Assembly (NCBI RefSeq): GCF_010122465.1
Contig: NZ_WLZY01000002.1
Location: 678,371-742,370, forward strand
Length of the DNA stretch: 64,000 bases
Direction of reading: 5' to 3'
DNA from: Phytoactinopolyspora mesophila
Lineage (GTDB): Bacteria; Actinomycetota; Actinomycetes; Jiangellales; Jiangellaceae
In this document: one piece after another, positions 9,144-17,668 of the stretch
How positions within the stretch are numbered: the stretch's first letter is position 1
Layout: every line of letters starts with the position of its first letter
Translations under genes and position numbers: made by a program
Notes under the pieces: generated by a model
The model's database searches: none
The model's input: only the letters and a program-made list of their open reading frames with translations
What the model was told of the DNA's origin: nothing

Positions 9144-10961
9144 TTACAGCCCCAGCTCTCCTTCGAACTGGCCCGCCTCGAGTCGCTGCTTCACCGCGGT
9201 GAGGTAGCGGGCGGCGTCGGCGCCGTCGACGATGCGGTGGTCGTAGGTCAACGCGAGGTACACCATGGACCGTACGGCGATATTGTCCGACCCAGTGTCG
9301 TCGGTGACCACCACCGGCCGCTTGACGACGGCCCCGGTGCCGAGCATGCCGACTTGAGGCTGGTTGAGGATGGGGGTGTCGAAGAGCGCGCCACGGCTGC
9401 CGGTGTTGGTCAGCGTGAACGTGCCACCCGAGATGTCGTCGGGCTTGAGCTTGTTGGACCGCGTCCGCTCGGCGAGATCGGCGATCTGCCGGGCCAGGCC
9501 ACCGATGTTGAGATCGCCGGCGTTCTTCACAACCGGAACCATCAGGCCTCGTTCGGTGTCCACGGCGATGCCCAGGTTCTCAGCATCGTGATAGACGATC
9601 TCGTCGCCGTCAACGCTGGCATTGACGACCGGATACACCTTCAGCGATTCGACGGCGGCCTTGGCGAAGAAGGGCAGGAACGACAGCTTCGTGCCCTCGC
9701 GCTTCTGGAAGTCGGCCTTGGCGCGATCACGTAGCCGGGCAATACGCGTCACGTCGACTTCGACCACCGTGGTCAGCTGAGCCGATGTGGCCAGCGAGTC
9801 GACCATGTGCGCGGCGATGGCCTTGCGGACCCGGCTCATCTTCTGTCGCGTGCCGCGCAGCGGCGACGGTTCGACCGGAGCGGGCGCGGCGGGAGCGTCA
9901 GCAGCGGCCGGTTCAGCGGGCTGGGCCTGGGCCGCGGTGGCTTCTTCAGCGGCGGCCAGCACATCCTGCTTGCGGATCCGTCCGCCTACTCCGGAGCCGG
10001 TCACCGTCGACAGGTCGATGCCGTGCTCAGCCGCCAGCTTGCGTACGAGCGGTGTGACGTACGGCTTTCCGTCGTCGGACGACGCCTGAGCGGCCTGGTG
10101 CCGACCACCCGTCTGAGCCGTGGCCGACTGGGACTCCGGCTTCTTGGTGGGCTGTTGGGCGGCGGGCTGCTCTTCCTTCTTCTCAGTCGGCTGCTGAGGC
10201 TGCGGCGGCGCCTGCGTCTCGGGCTCGGCTGCCTTCTCGGACTCGGCAGCTTCCGGCTCCGACTCTTCTTCGGCCTCGGCGGGCTGTTCCTGCTGCTGGG
10301 CAGCTTGGTCGCTGTCTCCCGCATCGCCGTCGTCGCCGATGATGGCGAGTTCGGCGCCGACCTCGACGGTCTCGTCTTCGGCGACCTTGATCTCTTGGAG
10401 GGTGCCGGCGACGGGGGAGGGGATCTCGGTGTCGACCTTGTCGGTGGAGATCTCCAGGAGTGGCTCGTCGACGGCCACCTGGTCGCCGGGCTGTTTGAGC
10501 CAGCGGGTCACAGTGCCCTCGGTGACGCTCTCGCCGAGGGCCGGCAGCGTGACGGGTGTGCCGCCACCGGACGAGGCCGGAGCGGATTCCTGCGGCTGCT
10601 CCTGCTGCTCCTGAGCTGACTCGGCAGCCGGCTCGGACTCGGCAGCTTCCGGCTCCGACTCTGCTTCGGCCTCGGCCAGCTGTTCCTGCTGCTGGGCAGC
10701 TTGGTCGCTGTCTCCCGCATCGCCGTCGTCGCCGATGATGGCGAGTTCGGCGCCGACCTCGACGGTCTCGTCTTCGGCGACCTTGATCTCTTGGAGGGTG
10801 CCGGCGACGGGGGAGGGGATCTCGGTGTCGACCTTGTCGGTGGAGATCTCCAGGAGTGGCTCGTCGACGGCCACCTGGTCGCCGGGCTGTTTGAGCCAGC
10901 GGGTCACAGTGCCCTCGGTGACGCTCTCGCCGAGTGCGGGCAGGGTGACAGAGGTTGCCAT
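9144..10961 (-). CDS. sucB: Dihydrolipoyllysine acyltransferase E2 with two lipoyl domains
   Basis: E2 core of a 2-oxoacid dehydrogenase complex (2-oxoglutarate and/or pyruvate). Domains in order: lipoyl domain 1 (about 2-76, lysine in [14 protein letters not shown]), an Ala/Glu/Gln-rich hinge, lipoyl domain 2 (about 134-210) with the same DNA sequence, a second hinge, an E3/E1-binding domain ([20 protein letters not shown]), and the catalytic domain ending with [15 protein letters not shown], which carries the His and Asp of the active site. ATG at 10961 was chosen since AGAGGA lies six bases before it; an ATG two codons upstream abuts that site. Lpd is encoded upstream and LipA/LipB downstream. 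Confidence 0.95.
   Translation of the reverse strand: MATSVTLPALGESVTEGTVTRWLKQPGDQVAVDEPLLEISTDKVDTEIPSPVAGTLQEIKVAEDETVEVGAELAIIGDDGDAGDSDQAAQQQEQLAEAEAESEPEAAESEPAAESAQEQQEQPQESAPASSGGGTPVTLPALGESVTEGTVTRWLKQPGDQVAVDEPLLEISTDKVDTEIPSPVAGTLQEIKVAEDETVEVGAELAIIGDDGDAGDSDQAAQQQEQPAEAEEESEPEAAESEKAAEPETQAPPQPQQPTEKKEEQPAAQQPTKKPESQSATAQTGGRHQAAQASSDDGKPYVTPLVRKLAAEHGIDLSTVTGSGVGGRIRKQDVLAAAEEATAAQAQPAEPAAADAPAAPAPVEPSPLRGTRQKMSRVRKAIAAHMVDSLATSAQLTTVVEVDVTRIARLRDRAKADFQKREGTKLSFLPFFAKAAVESLKVYPVVNASVDGDEIVYHDAENLGIAVDTERGLMVPVVKNAGDLNIGGLARQIADLAERTRSNKLKPDDISGGTFTLTNTGSRGALFDTPILNQPQVGMLGTGAVVKRPVVVTDDTGSDNIAVRSMVYLALTYDHRIVDGADAARYLTAVKQRLEAGQFEGELGL
10284..10934 (-). repeat. Exact 255-bp in-frame duplication encoding the lipoyl domains
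   Basis: Bases 10284-10538 and 10680-10934 are identical over 255 positions with an offset of 396 bases (132 codons). Near-identity continues into the adjacent hinge. Such identity, including third codon positions, points to a recent duplication or ongoing gene conversion. Confidence 0.95.
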
Positions 10962-11114
10962 CGTCATTCCTCTCGAAAGTCTCTCTCGACCATGAGCCTA
11001 TGTGAACGTATCAGCTGATGAAGAGCGTATAAGTGAACGGTTCTCGCCTCGACACGGCATCCTGTGACCGGGGACACATCAGTGGGACGCCCGGCCAGCG
11101 GGGAGCGGACGCGT

Positions 11115-12503
11115 TCACCCGTGGACATGCAGGGGCTTTCCGGCCAGCGCCAAGTGGGCCTCGCCGAGTGCTTCGCTCTGCGTCGGATGAGCATGGATGA
11201 GCTGCGCGACCTCGTCCGGCAGCGCTTCCCAATTGCAGATGAGCTGCGCTTCGCTGACCAGCTCACCCACTCGGGCACCGACCATGTGAACCCCTAGAAC
11301 CGGACCGTCCTTCTCCCGGACGAGCTTAACGAACCCCTGCGTGCCGAGGATCTGGCTCTTGCCGTTGCCGGCAAGGTTGTAGTCGAAGGTGGTGACTTTG
11401 TCCGCCCCGAGCTGTTCGACGGCCTGGGCCTCCGAGAGCCCCACGGAGGCGACTTCAGGGTCGCAGTAGGTGACGCGGGGGATGCCGGTGTCCTCGACCG
11501 GTATGGGGTTGAGCCCGGCGATGTCCTCGGCGACGAAGATGCCGTGTGCGAACCCGCGATGGGCCAGTTGCAGTCCGGCGACGATGTCACCGACCGCGTA
11601 TGTGCCGGGCACGCTGGTGCGCAGCCGCTCGTCGGTGGTGACGAACCCGCCTGTGTCGAGTTGGACGCCGGCATCGGCGAGGCCCAGTGCGTCGGTCACG
11701 GGGCCGCGTCCGATCGCGACCAGCAGGAGCTCGGCCTCGATCACCTCGCCACCCTCCAGCGACACGGCCACGCCGTTCTCGTTGTGCTCGACTCCGGCGA
11801 ACCGGGCACCGGTCTTGATGGTCATGCCGCGTTTGCGGAACGCGCGCTCGACCGTCTTCGAACAGGCCTCGTCTTCGCCTGGTACGAGCCGGGGCAGCGC
11901 CTCGACGATCGTCACCTCCGCGCCGAACGATCGCCATACGCTGGCGAATTCTACGCCGATGACACCGCCGCCGAGCACGACGACCGACGCCGGCACCCGG
12001 TCGAGCGTCAGGGCTTCGTAGCTGCTGATGACTTTGTGCCCGTCGATATCGAGGCCGGGAAGGGTGCGGGCATACGAGCCGGTGGCCAGCACGACGTGAC
12101 GGCCGGTGTACCGCGTGCCGTCGACCTCGACGGTGTTGGGTCCGGCCAGCTTGCCGGCACCTTCGATCAGCGTCACCTTGTTCGCCTTGACCAGGCCTTG
12201 CAGCCCCTTGTACAGGCGGGCGACGACGCCGTCCTTGTAGGCGTTGACTCCGGTGACGTCAACACCCTCGAAGGTGCTTTTGACGCCGAACTTCTCGCTG
12301 CCGCGCGCGACGTCCGCGACCTCGGCGGCATGCAGCAGAGCTTTGGTAGGAATGCAGCCGTAGTGCAGGCACGTGCCGCCGACCTTGTCCTTCTCGACCA
12401 GCGCGACACTGAGTCCGAGTTCGGCCGCGCGAAACGCCGCGGCGTAGCCACCACTTCCGCCCCCGAGGACAACGACGTCGAAGTTGCCCGCCTCAGCCAT
12501 CAT
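11115..12503 (-). CDS. lpdA: Dihydrolipoamide dehydrogenase (E3)
   Basis: FAD-dependent enzyme that reoxidises dihydrolipoyl groups of the 2-oxoacid dehydrogenase complexes with NAD+. The FAD-binding motif VVLGGGSGGYAAA opens the protein. The redox-active disulfide is in GGTCLHYGCIPTKALL. The NAD-binding GGGVIGVEFA follows near residue 180. The C-terminal dimer domain ends with HAHPTQSEALGEAHLAL, carrying the His-Glu pair. Length 461-462 is normal; either of two adjacent ATG codons may start it. It lies 153 bases upstream of sucB. Confidence 0.97.
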   Translation of the reverse strand: MMAEAGNFDVVVLGGGSGGYAAAFRAAELGLSVALVEKDKVGGTCLHYGCIPTKALLHAAEVADVARGSEKFGVKSTFEGVDVTGVNAYKDGVVARLYKGLQGLVKANKVTLIEGAGKLAGPNTVEVDGTRYTGRHVVLATGSYARTLPGLDIDGHKVISSYEALTLDRVPASVVVLGGGVIGVEFASVWRSFGAEVTIVEALPRLVPGEDEACSKTVERAFRKRGMTIKTGARFAGVEHNENGVAVSLEGGEVIEAELLLVAIGRGPVTDALGLADAGVQLDTGGFVTTDERLRTSVPGTYAVGDIVAGLQLAHRGFAHGIFVAEDIAGLNPIPVEDTGIPRVTYCDPEVASVGLSEAQAVEQLGADKVTTFDYNLAGNGKSQILGTQGFVKLVREKDGPVLGVHMVGARVGELVSEAQLICNWEALPDEVAQLIHAHPTQSEALGEAHLALAGKPLHVHG

Positions 12504-12751
12504 CTGCTCCCGTCCCTTCCGTGATCACCTATGATCCGGTGGTGTTCGAACGCCAGCTCCTCGAAGGTGCGGACGTTCACGCTTCGTCGATCCTCCCATC
12601 CGGGCGGCGGCGACCTGCGTGTGGGATCCATTCGGGAGCCACGGGAAACAGAGCGCGCCCCATTTACGCGGCCGCTGATCACGTGGGTGGGGATTCGACA
12701 TAGTGAAAGCGATAGTGTCGGTGTTCGAAGCGGATGACGGAGGTTTTGCGG
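12504..12751. other. Divergent intergenic region lpdA / small conserved gene
   Basis: Promoter region for both flanking genes. Apart from the GGAGG ribosome binding site of the right-hand gene at about 12739-12743, no motif, RNA or repeat stood out. Confidence 0.35.
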
Positions 12752-13075
12752 ATGCGATGGTTCGGCCGGCGGCGAAAGAGCGCTGAAGGCAGCCTGGACC
12801 GTGCTGCCGACGACGCCGACTCCAAGCACCTGAAGGAGTTCGCCAGCTCCCGCCACGGGGTAGAGGCGTTCGTCGAGCCGCCCACCACCATGACCGCCAC
12901 CACCGTGGTGCTGGTGGCGCATGACGGCGAGTGGACCCGCCGGCGGGTGAAGGACTCCGACGCCGCACACGACCTCGCGCGCAAACTCGGCATCCCTGCA
13001 TACGACGCCCAGGTGGTCGGCTACCCGCAGCGGATGCGGGAGTGGAACCGCAAGACCGGCGGACGCGGCGTCTGA
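12752..13075 (+). CDS. Small conserved actinobacterial protein of unknown function
   Basis: Protein of 107 residues with a basic start (MRWFGRRRKS) followed by a mixed alpha/beta domain: FVEPPTTMTATTVVLVAHDGEWTRRRV and AHDLARKLGIPAYDAQVVGYPQRMREW. Similar proteins occur in actinobacteria between the lpd and pepA genes, but no activity is assigned. The start at 12752 has GGAGG eight bases upstream and replaces an ATG six codons earlier that lacks one. It is convergent with pepA, with a hairpin between them. Confidence 0.75.
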   Translation: MRWFGRRRKSAEGSLDRAADDADSKHLKEFASSRHGVEAFVEPPTTMTATTVVLVAHDGEWTRRRVKDSDAAHDLARKLGIPAYDAQVVGYPQRMREWNRKTGGRGV

Positions 13076-13097
13076 CGAGCGCCGGCGCCCGCTTTCA

Positions 13098-13146
13098 TGA
13101 TCATGAACACTTGGTAACGAGTATGGCCACTAAGTGTTCATGATCA
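13098..13146. terminator. Bidirectional hairpin between convergent genes
   Basis: TGATCATGAACACTT (13098-13112) pairs perfectly with 13132-13146 around a 19-base loop. It ends three bases before the pepA stop codon. There is no T-run, so it is of the long-stem type seen at other convergent boundaries in this window. Confidence 0.7.
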
Positions 13147-13149
13147 CCG

Positions 13150-14649
13150 TTAGCCTGCGTGATCGACGTCGTCGACGATCTTCACCAATGTCCGCACTGC
13201 GGCGCCGGTAGCACCCTGCGGGGTGTAGCCGAAGGGCTGACCTTCGTTGAAGGCGGGACCGGCGATGTCCAGATGTGCCCACGGGACGTCGTCGTCCACG
13301 AACTCTTTGAGGAACAGTCCGGCTTGTAGCGCGCCGCCTTGACGGTCGCCGATATTGGCGATGTCCGCGATCTGCGAATCCAGCTTCTCGCGCAATTCGG
13401 CGGGGAGCGGCAGCGGCCACATGTGTTCGCCCGCCGCCTGGGCAGAGGCCTGTACCTGGGTGGCGAAGTCGTCGTTGTTCGCCATGATGCCGGACACCCG
13501 GGTGCCGAGGGCGACGACGGCTGCTCCGGTGAGTGTGGCGACGTCGACGATCACATCCGGCTCGTCCTCCTTGGCCCTGACCAAAGCGTCGGCGAGGACC
13601 AGACGGCCCTCGGCGTCGGTGTTCAGCACCTCGACGGTCTTGCCGCCGTAGATGGTGATGACATCCGAGGGGCGCTGCGCCTCGCCGGACGGCATGTTCT
13701 CGGCCATGGCGGCGTAGGTGGTGACGGCCACCCTCGGAGCCAGCTCGGCGATGGCGAGTGTGGCAGCGACCACAGCCGCGGCGCCGCCCATGTCGCATTT
13801 CATGGTCTTCATCGCGTCGCTCGGCTTGAGGGACAAGCCTCCGGTGTCGAAGGTGATTCCCTTACCGACGAGGGCGACGTGCTTCTTGGCCCGCGCGGGC
13901 CGGTACGAAAGGCGGACCAGCCGCGGCGGATTGGCAGAACCCTGGCCTACTCCGGTCAGGCCGCCGTAGCCCCCCTTGGCCAGGGCTTTCTCGTCGAGCA
14001 CTTCGATGCTGAGCTTGGTTCCCTTGACCAGCTTGGTGCTGAGGTCGGCGAAGGCCTTGGGGCCGAGGTCGCGCGGCGGTGTGTTGATCCAGTCTCGCGC
14101 CCGGTTCACCGCTGTGGCGACTATCTCGGCGCGGGCAACGGCTTCCCTGACTGCCTTGGCCTTGACACCGGGGCCGACGACGGTCACCGCGCCGACAGGG
14201 GTCTTGGTGTCGCCCGTCTTGTACTCGTCGAAAGAGTACGCGCCCATCAGCACACCCTCGGTGATGGCGGCGGCGTCGGCCTCGCCGTCGATCGGCAGGG
14301 CATAGGCCGCGCTCGCGGTGCCGGCCAACGCACGGGTAGCCGCGCCGGCGGCCCGGCGAAGCTGTTCGCGGTGCTCCGGTGTGCCGGGCTCACCTGGTGA
14401 GCCGAGCCCGACCGCCACGATCACCGGCGCCTTGGCCTTGCCCATCGTAGGGAGTTTGGTGACCTCGTCGGCCGCACCGGTGGCGCCGAGCTGCGTCAAC
14501 GTCGTCGCCAACGAACCCTTGAGAGCCTTGTCGACGGGCTCGGCTCCGGCCTGGAGAACGATGCCGTTGTCGCTGGCGGCAATGCCGATGACGACGGCGT
14601 CGACCTTCAGTCCGGTCGGATTGGCAGAGGACAAGGTAACGGCGCTCAC
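13150..14649 (-). CDS. pepA: Leucyl aminopeptidase (M17)
   Basis: Cytosolic two-metal aminopeptidase of 499 residues that removes N-terminal amino acids from peptides. The metal and catalytic residues lie in GKGITFDTGGLSLKP (Lys, Asp), the following CDMGGAAAV (Asp), and NTDAEGRLVLADAL (Asp, Glu, Arg), spaced as in the family. The GTG at 14649 was chosen because AGGGAGA lies three bases before it and because the N-terminus VSAVTLSSANPTGLKVDAVV matches the family. An in-frame extension to 14829 is unlikely to be translated. The mycobacterial counterpart is pepB (Rv2213). Confidence 0.95.
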   Translation of the reverse strand: MSAVTLSSANPTGLKVDAVVIGIAASDNGIVLQAGAEPVDKALKGSLATTLTQLGATGAADEVTKLPTMGKAKAPVIVAVGLGSPGEPGTPEHREQLRRAAGAATRALAGTASAAYALPIDGEADAAAITEGVLMGAYSFDEYKTGDTKTPVGAVTVVGPGVKAKAVREAVARAEIVATAVNRARDWINTPPRDLGPKAFADLSTKLVKGTKLSIEVLDEKALAKGGYGGLTGVGQGSANPPRLVRLSYRPARAKKHVALVGKGITFDTGGLSLKPSDAMKTMKCDMGGAAAVVAATLAIAELAPRVAVTTYAAMAENMPSGEAQRPSDVITIYGGKTVEVLNTDAEGRLVLADALVRAKEDEPDVIVDVATLTGAAVVALGTRVSGIMANNDDFATQVQASAQAAGEHMWPLPLPAELREKLDSQIADIANIGDRQGGALQAGLFLKEFVDDDVPWAHLDIAGPAFNEGQPFGYTPQGATGAAVRTLVKIVDDVDHAG

Positions 14650-14761
14650 GGTTCTCCCTGACGTAGTACTGCAAGGTCGAACGTCGATGCTACTCCGCGC
14701 CTGTTGCCGGCCCGATGGCGAGTGAAGCAACATCGGGCGAGTTGTTCGGTCAGGCGGGCGC

Positions 14762-15655
14762 CTACGACTTACGCGGCGTCCGCCGTGCGACGTGATCGAT
14801 GCCGGCGGCGCATACGGACGCGTACTCACCCGGCGACATGCCGACCAGGAACCGGAAGTCTCGCGCGAAATGTGCCTGGTCGAACCACCCGAGCCGCACC
14901 GCGAGGTCCGCGGGGTCGGTAGCGCCGCTGCTCAGCAGCTCAGCTGCGTCGTGCATGCGGTAGCGCCGGATCACCCACTTTGGGCCAACTCCCACGTACC
15001 GGTGGAACAGCCGCTGCACTGTGCGGACCGAGACGTTGTGGTGGCCGGCGACGTGGCTCACCCGGGTGATCGAGCGATCGTCGAGCATGGTGGAGATCAT
15101 CCGGAGCGTCAGATCGTAGGCGCCGTCGTGCGATCGGGGCAGCACACGCTCGAGGAAACTGTCGACAAGCTGCAGGCGTTGGGTGTCGGCCGGTGTCGCG
15201 AGCACGGCCTCCGTGAGGTCGTCCGCGGCAGGCCCGAACACGTCGCGCATCGGTATCGCCAGATCGGTGAGCGCCGACGCTGTGTGCCCGGTGGCGGCGG
15301 TGAATCCGCCTGGACGGAACTTGACTCCGAAGACCACGCCCGCCCCGGACAGCTGCCGGGAGGCGCTGCGGCTGACCACGCCGTATATCTCACAGCCGGG
15401 CCCGGGCATGAACGAGACATTGACACACGGATGGGGGATCAGCTGGACCTCGTAGACCGGTTGGTCCCGGACATCCCAGTGCACTGACCAGTACCGTTCC
15501 ACGAATCGCCCGGTGCGCGCGGAGGCAGGGTAGCGGCGGAGTGAAAGGTGTTCACCGTGCTCGTGCTGAAGTAGCAGCCCTTTGGTGCTCGTGGTGTGAC
15601 CAGGCGCGGTGGCCGCCGCCGGCTCCGGCATCGCCGTGGCAGTAGTGGGATCCAT
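14762..15655 (-). CDS. AraC family transcriptional regulator
   Basis: The C-terminal 90 residues hold two helix-turn-helix motifs of the AraC/XylS type: HHNVSVRTVQRLFHRYVGVG and ADLAVRLGWFDQAHFARDFR, followed by GMSPGEY. The N-terminal 190 residues are a small-molecule sensing domain of the DUF6597 type (LIPHPCVNVSFMPG, LSGAGVVFGVKFRPGGF). The effector is not known. It is divergent from the VOC protein gene at 15709, so it may control that gene. The first ATG at 15655 was used; the first 15 residues are low-complexity and a later start is possible. Confidence 0.88.
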   Translation of the reverse strand: MDPTTATAMPEPAAATAPGHTTSTKGLLLQHEHGEHLSLRRYPASARTGRFVERYWSVHWDVRDQPVYEVQLIPHPCVNVSFMPGPGCEIYGVVSRSASRQLSGAGVVFGVKFRPGGFTAATGHTASALTDLAIPMRDVFGPAADDLTEAVLATPADTQRLQLVDSFLERVLPRSHDGAYDLTLRMISTMLDDRSITRVSHVAGHHNVSVRTVQRLFHRYVGVGPKWVIRRYRMHDAAELLSSGATDPADLAVRLGWFDQAHFARDFRFLVGMSPGEYASVCAAGIDHVARRTPRKS

Positions 15656-15708
15656 GGGTGTCGCGTTCTTACAAGACCCGGCGGACGGCGGCGATCAGAG
15701 TGTCAGCC

Positions 15709-16179
15709 ATGACAACTACGGTAAACCCCATCCCTGACGGCTATCACAGTCTGACCCCCTTCATCGTCTGCTCGGACGCATCCGGCGCGATCGACTTCTA
15801 CCGGCAGGTGTTCGGCGCGGAAGTCATCAGCCGCCATGACAACCCGGACGGCACGGTGGCGCACGCCGAGATCCGGATCGGTGATTCGATCTTGCAGTTG
15901 AGTGACCCGAGTCCGGAGTTCGGCCTGATCCCGCCGTCGCCGGACGGCGCGTCCGCATCGCTGACGCTGTACTGCGAGGACGTCGACACCGTGTTCGCCC
16001 GGGCCGTCGCGGCCGGGGCAACGGTGCGGGAACCGGTTCAGACGTTCGTCACCGGCGATCGCTTCTGCAGCATCGTGGACCCACACGGGCGGCGGTGGGC
16101 GATCATGACCAGGGTCGAGGATGTGCCTGCCGAGGAGGCCGAGCGCCGTGTCAGCGAGTGGGTTGCCGGCACGTCCTGA
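15709..16179 (+). CDS. VOC superfamily (PhnB/glyoxalase-like) protein
   Basis: A 156-residue protein with the paired beta-alpha-beta modules of the vicinal oxygen chelate fold: LTPFIVCSDASGAIDFYRQVFGAEVI at the start and SLTLYCEDVDTVFARAVAAGA later, closing with DPHGRRWAIMTRVEDV. This subgroup is often annotated PhnB-like; members have unknown or antibiotic-binding roles. The ATG at 15709 gives the usual N-terminus. Divergent from the AraC regulator, which suggests a regulator/target pair. Confidence 0.88.
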   Translation: MTTTVNPIPDGYHSLTPFIVCSDASGAIDFYRQVFGAEVISRHDNPDGTVAHAEIRIGDSILQLSDPSPEFGLIPPSPDGASASLTLYCEDVDTVFARAVAAGATVREPVQTFVTGDRFCSIVDPHGRRWAIMTRVEDVPAEEAERRVSEWVAGTS

Positions 16180-16260
16180 CCCGCTTGCTCACCTGCTGGT
16201 GCCCGTGCACCGCCACGCGTCCGTGCGACCGGCCCCTCGACCATCGCCGACCGAAGTGAG

Positions 16261-16330
16261 CCATGGCACGCTGGATACACGCTGATCCGGCCGCAAGAAC
16301 GGTTTCTGGCGTGTACCCAGCGTGCCATGG
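16261..16330. terminator. Long hairpin between VOC gene and gcvT
   Basis: A 22-base arm at 16261-16282 (CCATGGCACGCTGG...) pairs with 16309-16330, with one mismatch and a 26-base loop. It follows the VOC gene and precedes gcvT in the same direction, so it can end the VOC transcript. No T-run follows. Confidence 0.65.
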
Positions 16331-16486
16331 GACACCTCTTTCGGGCGCTGCGATGGCGTTGTGCGGGCGACGACCCTTAGGGTGCGGGGTGTGGTCCGAC
16401 GGGCGCCCGGGAATCCGCGAGGCGCCGCCGGACGGAGCCGGATGAGCTACCGGACCAGACGCAGACGAGTGAAGGAGTAGGTGGCT

Positions 16487-17572
16487 GTGACACCCGCCAG
16501 GACCGCCCTGTACGACCGGCACGTGGAACTCAGAGCGAAGTTCGCCGAGTTCGGCGGCTGGGAGATGCCGCTGCAGTACGAGGGCGTGGTGAACGAGCAC
16601 ACGGCCGTCCGTGAGGGCGTCGGGCTGTTCGATGTCAGCCATCTCGGCAAGCTGTCTGTCCGTGGCCCTGGCGCCCGTGACTTCGTGGACTCGTGCCTGA
16701 CCAACGCGCTGGACAAGATCGAGCCTGGTCAGGCCCAGTACACGCTGTGCTGTGACGAGACGGGTGGCGTCGTCGACGACCTCATCGTCTATCTGCGTTC
16801 GGACGACGAACTCCTCCTCGTCCCCAACGCCGCCAACAGCTCAGAGCTGGCGCGCCGGCTTACCGAAGCCGTGCCCAAGGGCGTCGAGGTACGCGACGAC
16901 CACCGGCGGTACGCGATCCTGGCGCTGCAGGGGCCGGACTGCGACGGAGTGCTTTCATCGCTATGGATACCGGCCGGGCATTCGTACATGACCTTTGTCG
17001 ATGCGGAGTACAACGACATCCCGATCACCGTGTGCCGAACCGGCTACACCGGTGAGCGCGGTTACGAACTGCTGGTTCCCTGGGACGACGCCGGCACGGT
17101 ATGGGATGCCCTGTTGGCCGGCGGGGAGCCGCGCGGCATTCAGGCATGTGGGCTGGGCGCCCGCGACACGCTGCGGACGGAGATGGGCTACCCCCTTCAC
17201 GGCCAGGACCTGTCTATGGACATCAGCCCGTTGCAGGGCCGCTCCGGGTGGGCCGTCGGATGGTCCAAGCCGACATTCTGGGGACGTGATGCGTTGCTGG
17301 CCGAGAAGGAGGCCGGCCCGCAGCGGCGGCTCCGGGGTATCCGCGCCACGGGTCGCGGCATTCCGCGCCCGGGCATGACGGTGTCCGCGAACGACACCGA
17401 GGTGGGCCAGGTCACCTCCGGAACGTTCTCGCCTACGCTGCGGCAGGGGATCGGACTGGCCTTGCTGTCCTCCAGCATCAGTGAGGGTGATGAGGTCAGC
17501 GTCGACATTCGCGGCCGGTCCGAGACGTTCGAGGTGGTCCGTCCGCCCTTCGTCAAGACGTCGCCGTCCTGA
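16487..17572 (+). CDS. gcvT: Glycine cleavage system T protein (aminomethyltransferase)
   Basis: Tetrahydrofolate-dependent aminomethyltransferase that releases ammonia from the H-protein-bound aminomethyl group of glycine. Visible signatures: RHVELRAKFAEFGGWEMPLQY at the start, GLFDVSHLGKLSVRG, the folate-binding region RTGYTGERGYELLVPW, and LGARDTLRTEMGYPLHGQDL. Length about 361 fits. Two GTG codons could start it; 16487 has GGAG nine bases upstream, while 16481 is only three bases away from it. No gcvH or gcvP lies nearby; stand-alone gcvT is also the arrangement in mycobacteria (Rv2211c). Confidence 0.95.
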   Translation: MTPARTALYDRHVELRAKFAEFGGWEMPLQYEGVVNEHTAVREGVGLFDVSHLGKLSVRGPGARDFVDSCLTNALDKIEPGQAQYTLCCDETGGVVDDLIVYLRSDDELLLVPNAANSSELARRLTEAVPKGVEVRDDHRRYAILALQGPDCDGVLSSLWIPAGHSYMTFVDAEYNDIPITVCRTGYTGERGYELLVPWDDAGTVWDALLAGGEPRGIQACGLGARDTLRTEMGYPLHGQDLSMDISPLQGRSGWAVGWSKPTFWGRDALLAEKEAGPQRRLRGIRATGRGIPRPGMTVSANDTEVGQVTSGTFSPTLRQGIGLALLSSSISEGDEVSVDIRGRSETFEVVRPPFVKTSPS

Positions 17573-17592
17573 CGGGGGGAGTCCGCGGCGCG

Positions 17593-17635
17593 GCGCCTCC
17601 GGCAACGGGTCAGTGACCCATTGAGCCGGAGGCAC
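17593..17635. terminator. Nested hairpin between convergent gcvT and arabinofuranosidase genes
   Basis: GCGCCTCCGGC (17593-17603) pairs with GCCGGAGGCAC (17625-17635, one G-T or mismatch at the base). Inside it GGGTCA-G-TGACCC forms a second stem. It lies between two convergent stop codons and can serve both. Confidence 0.65.
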
Positions 17636-17668
17636 CACTGGCCGCGTGGCTGGCCGACGCTCCACGCG

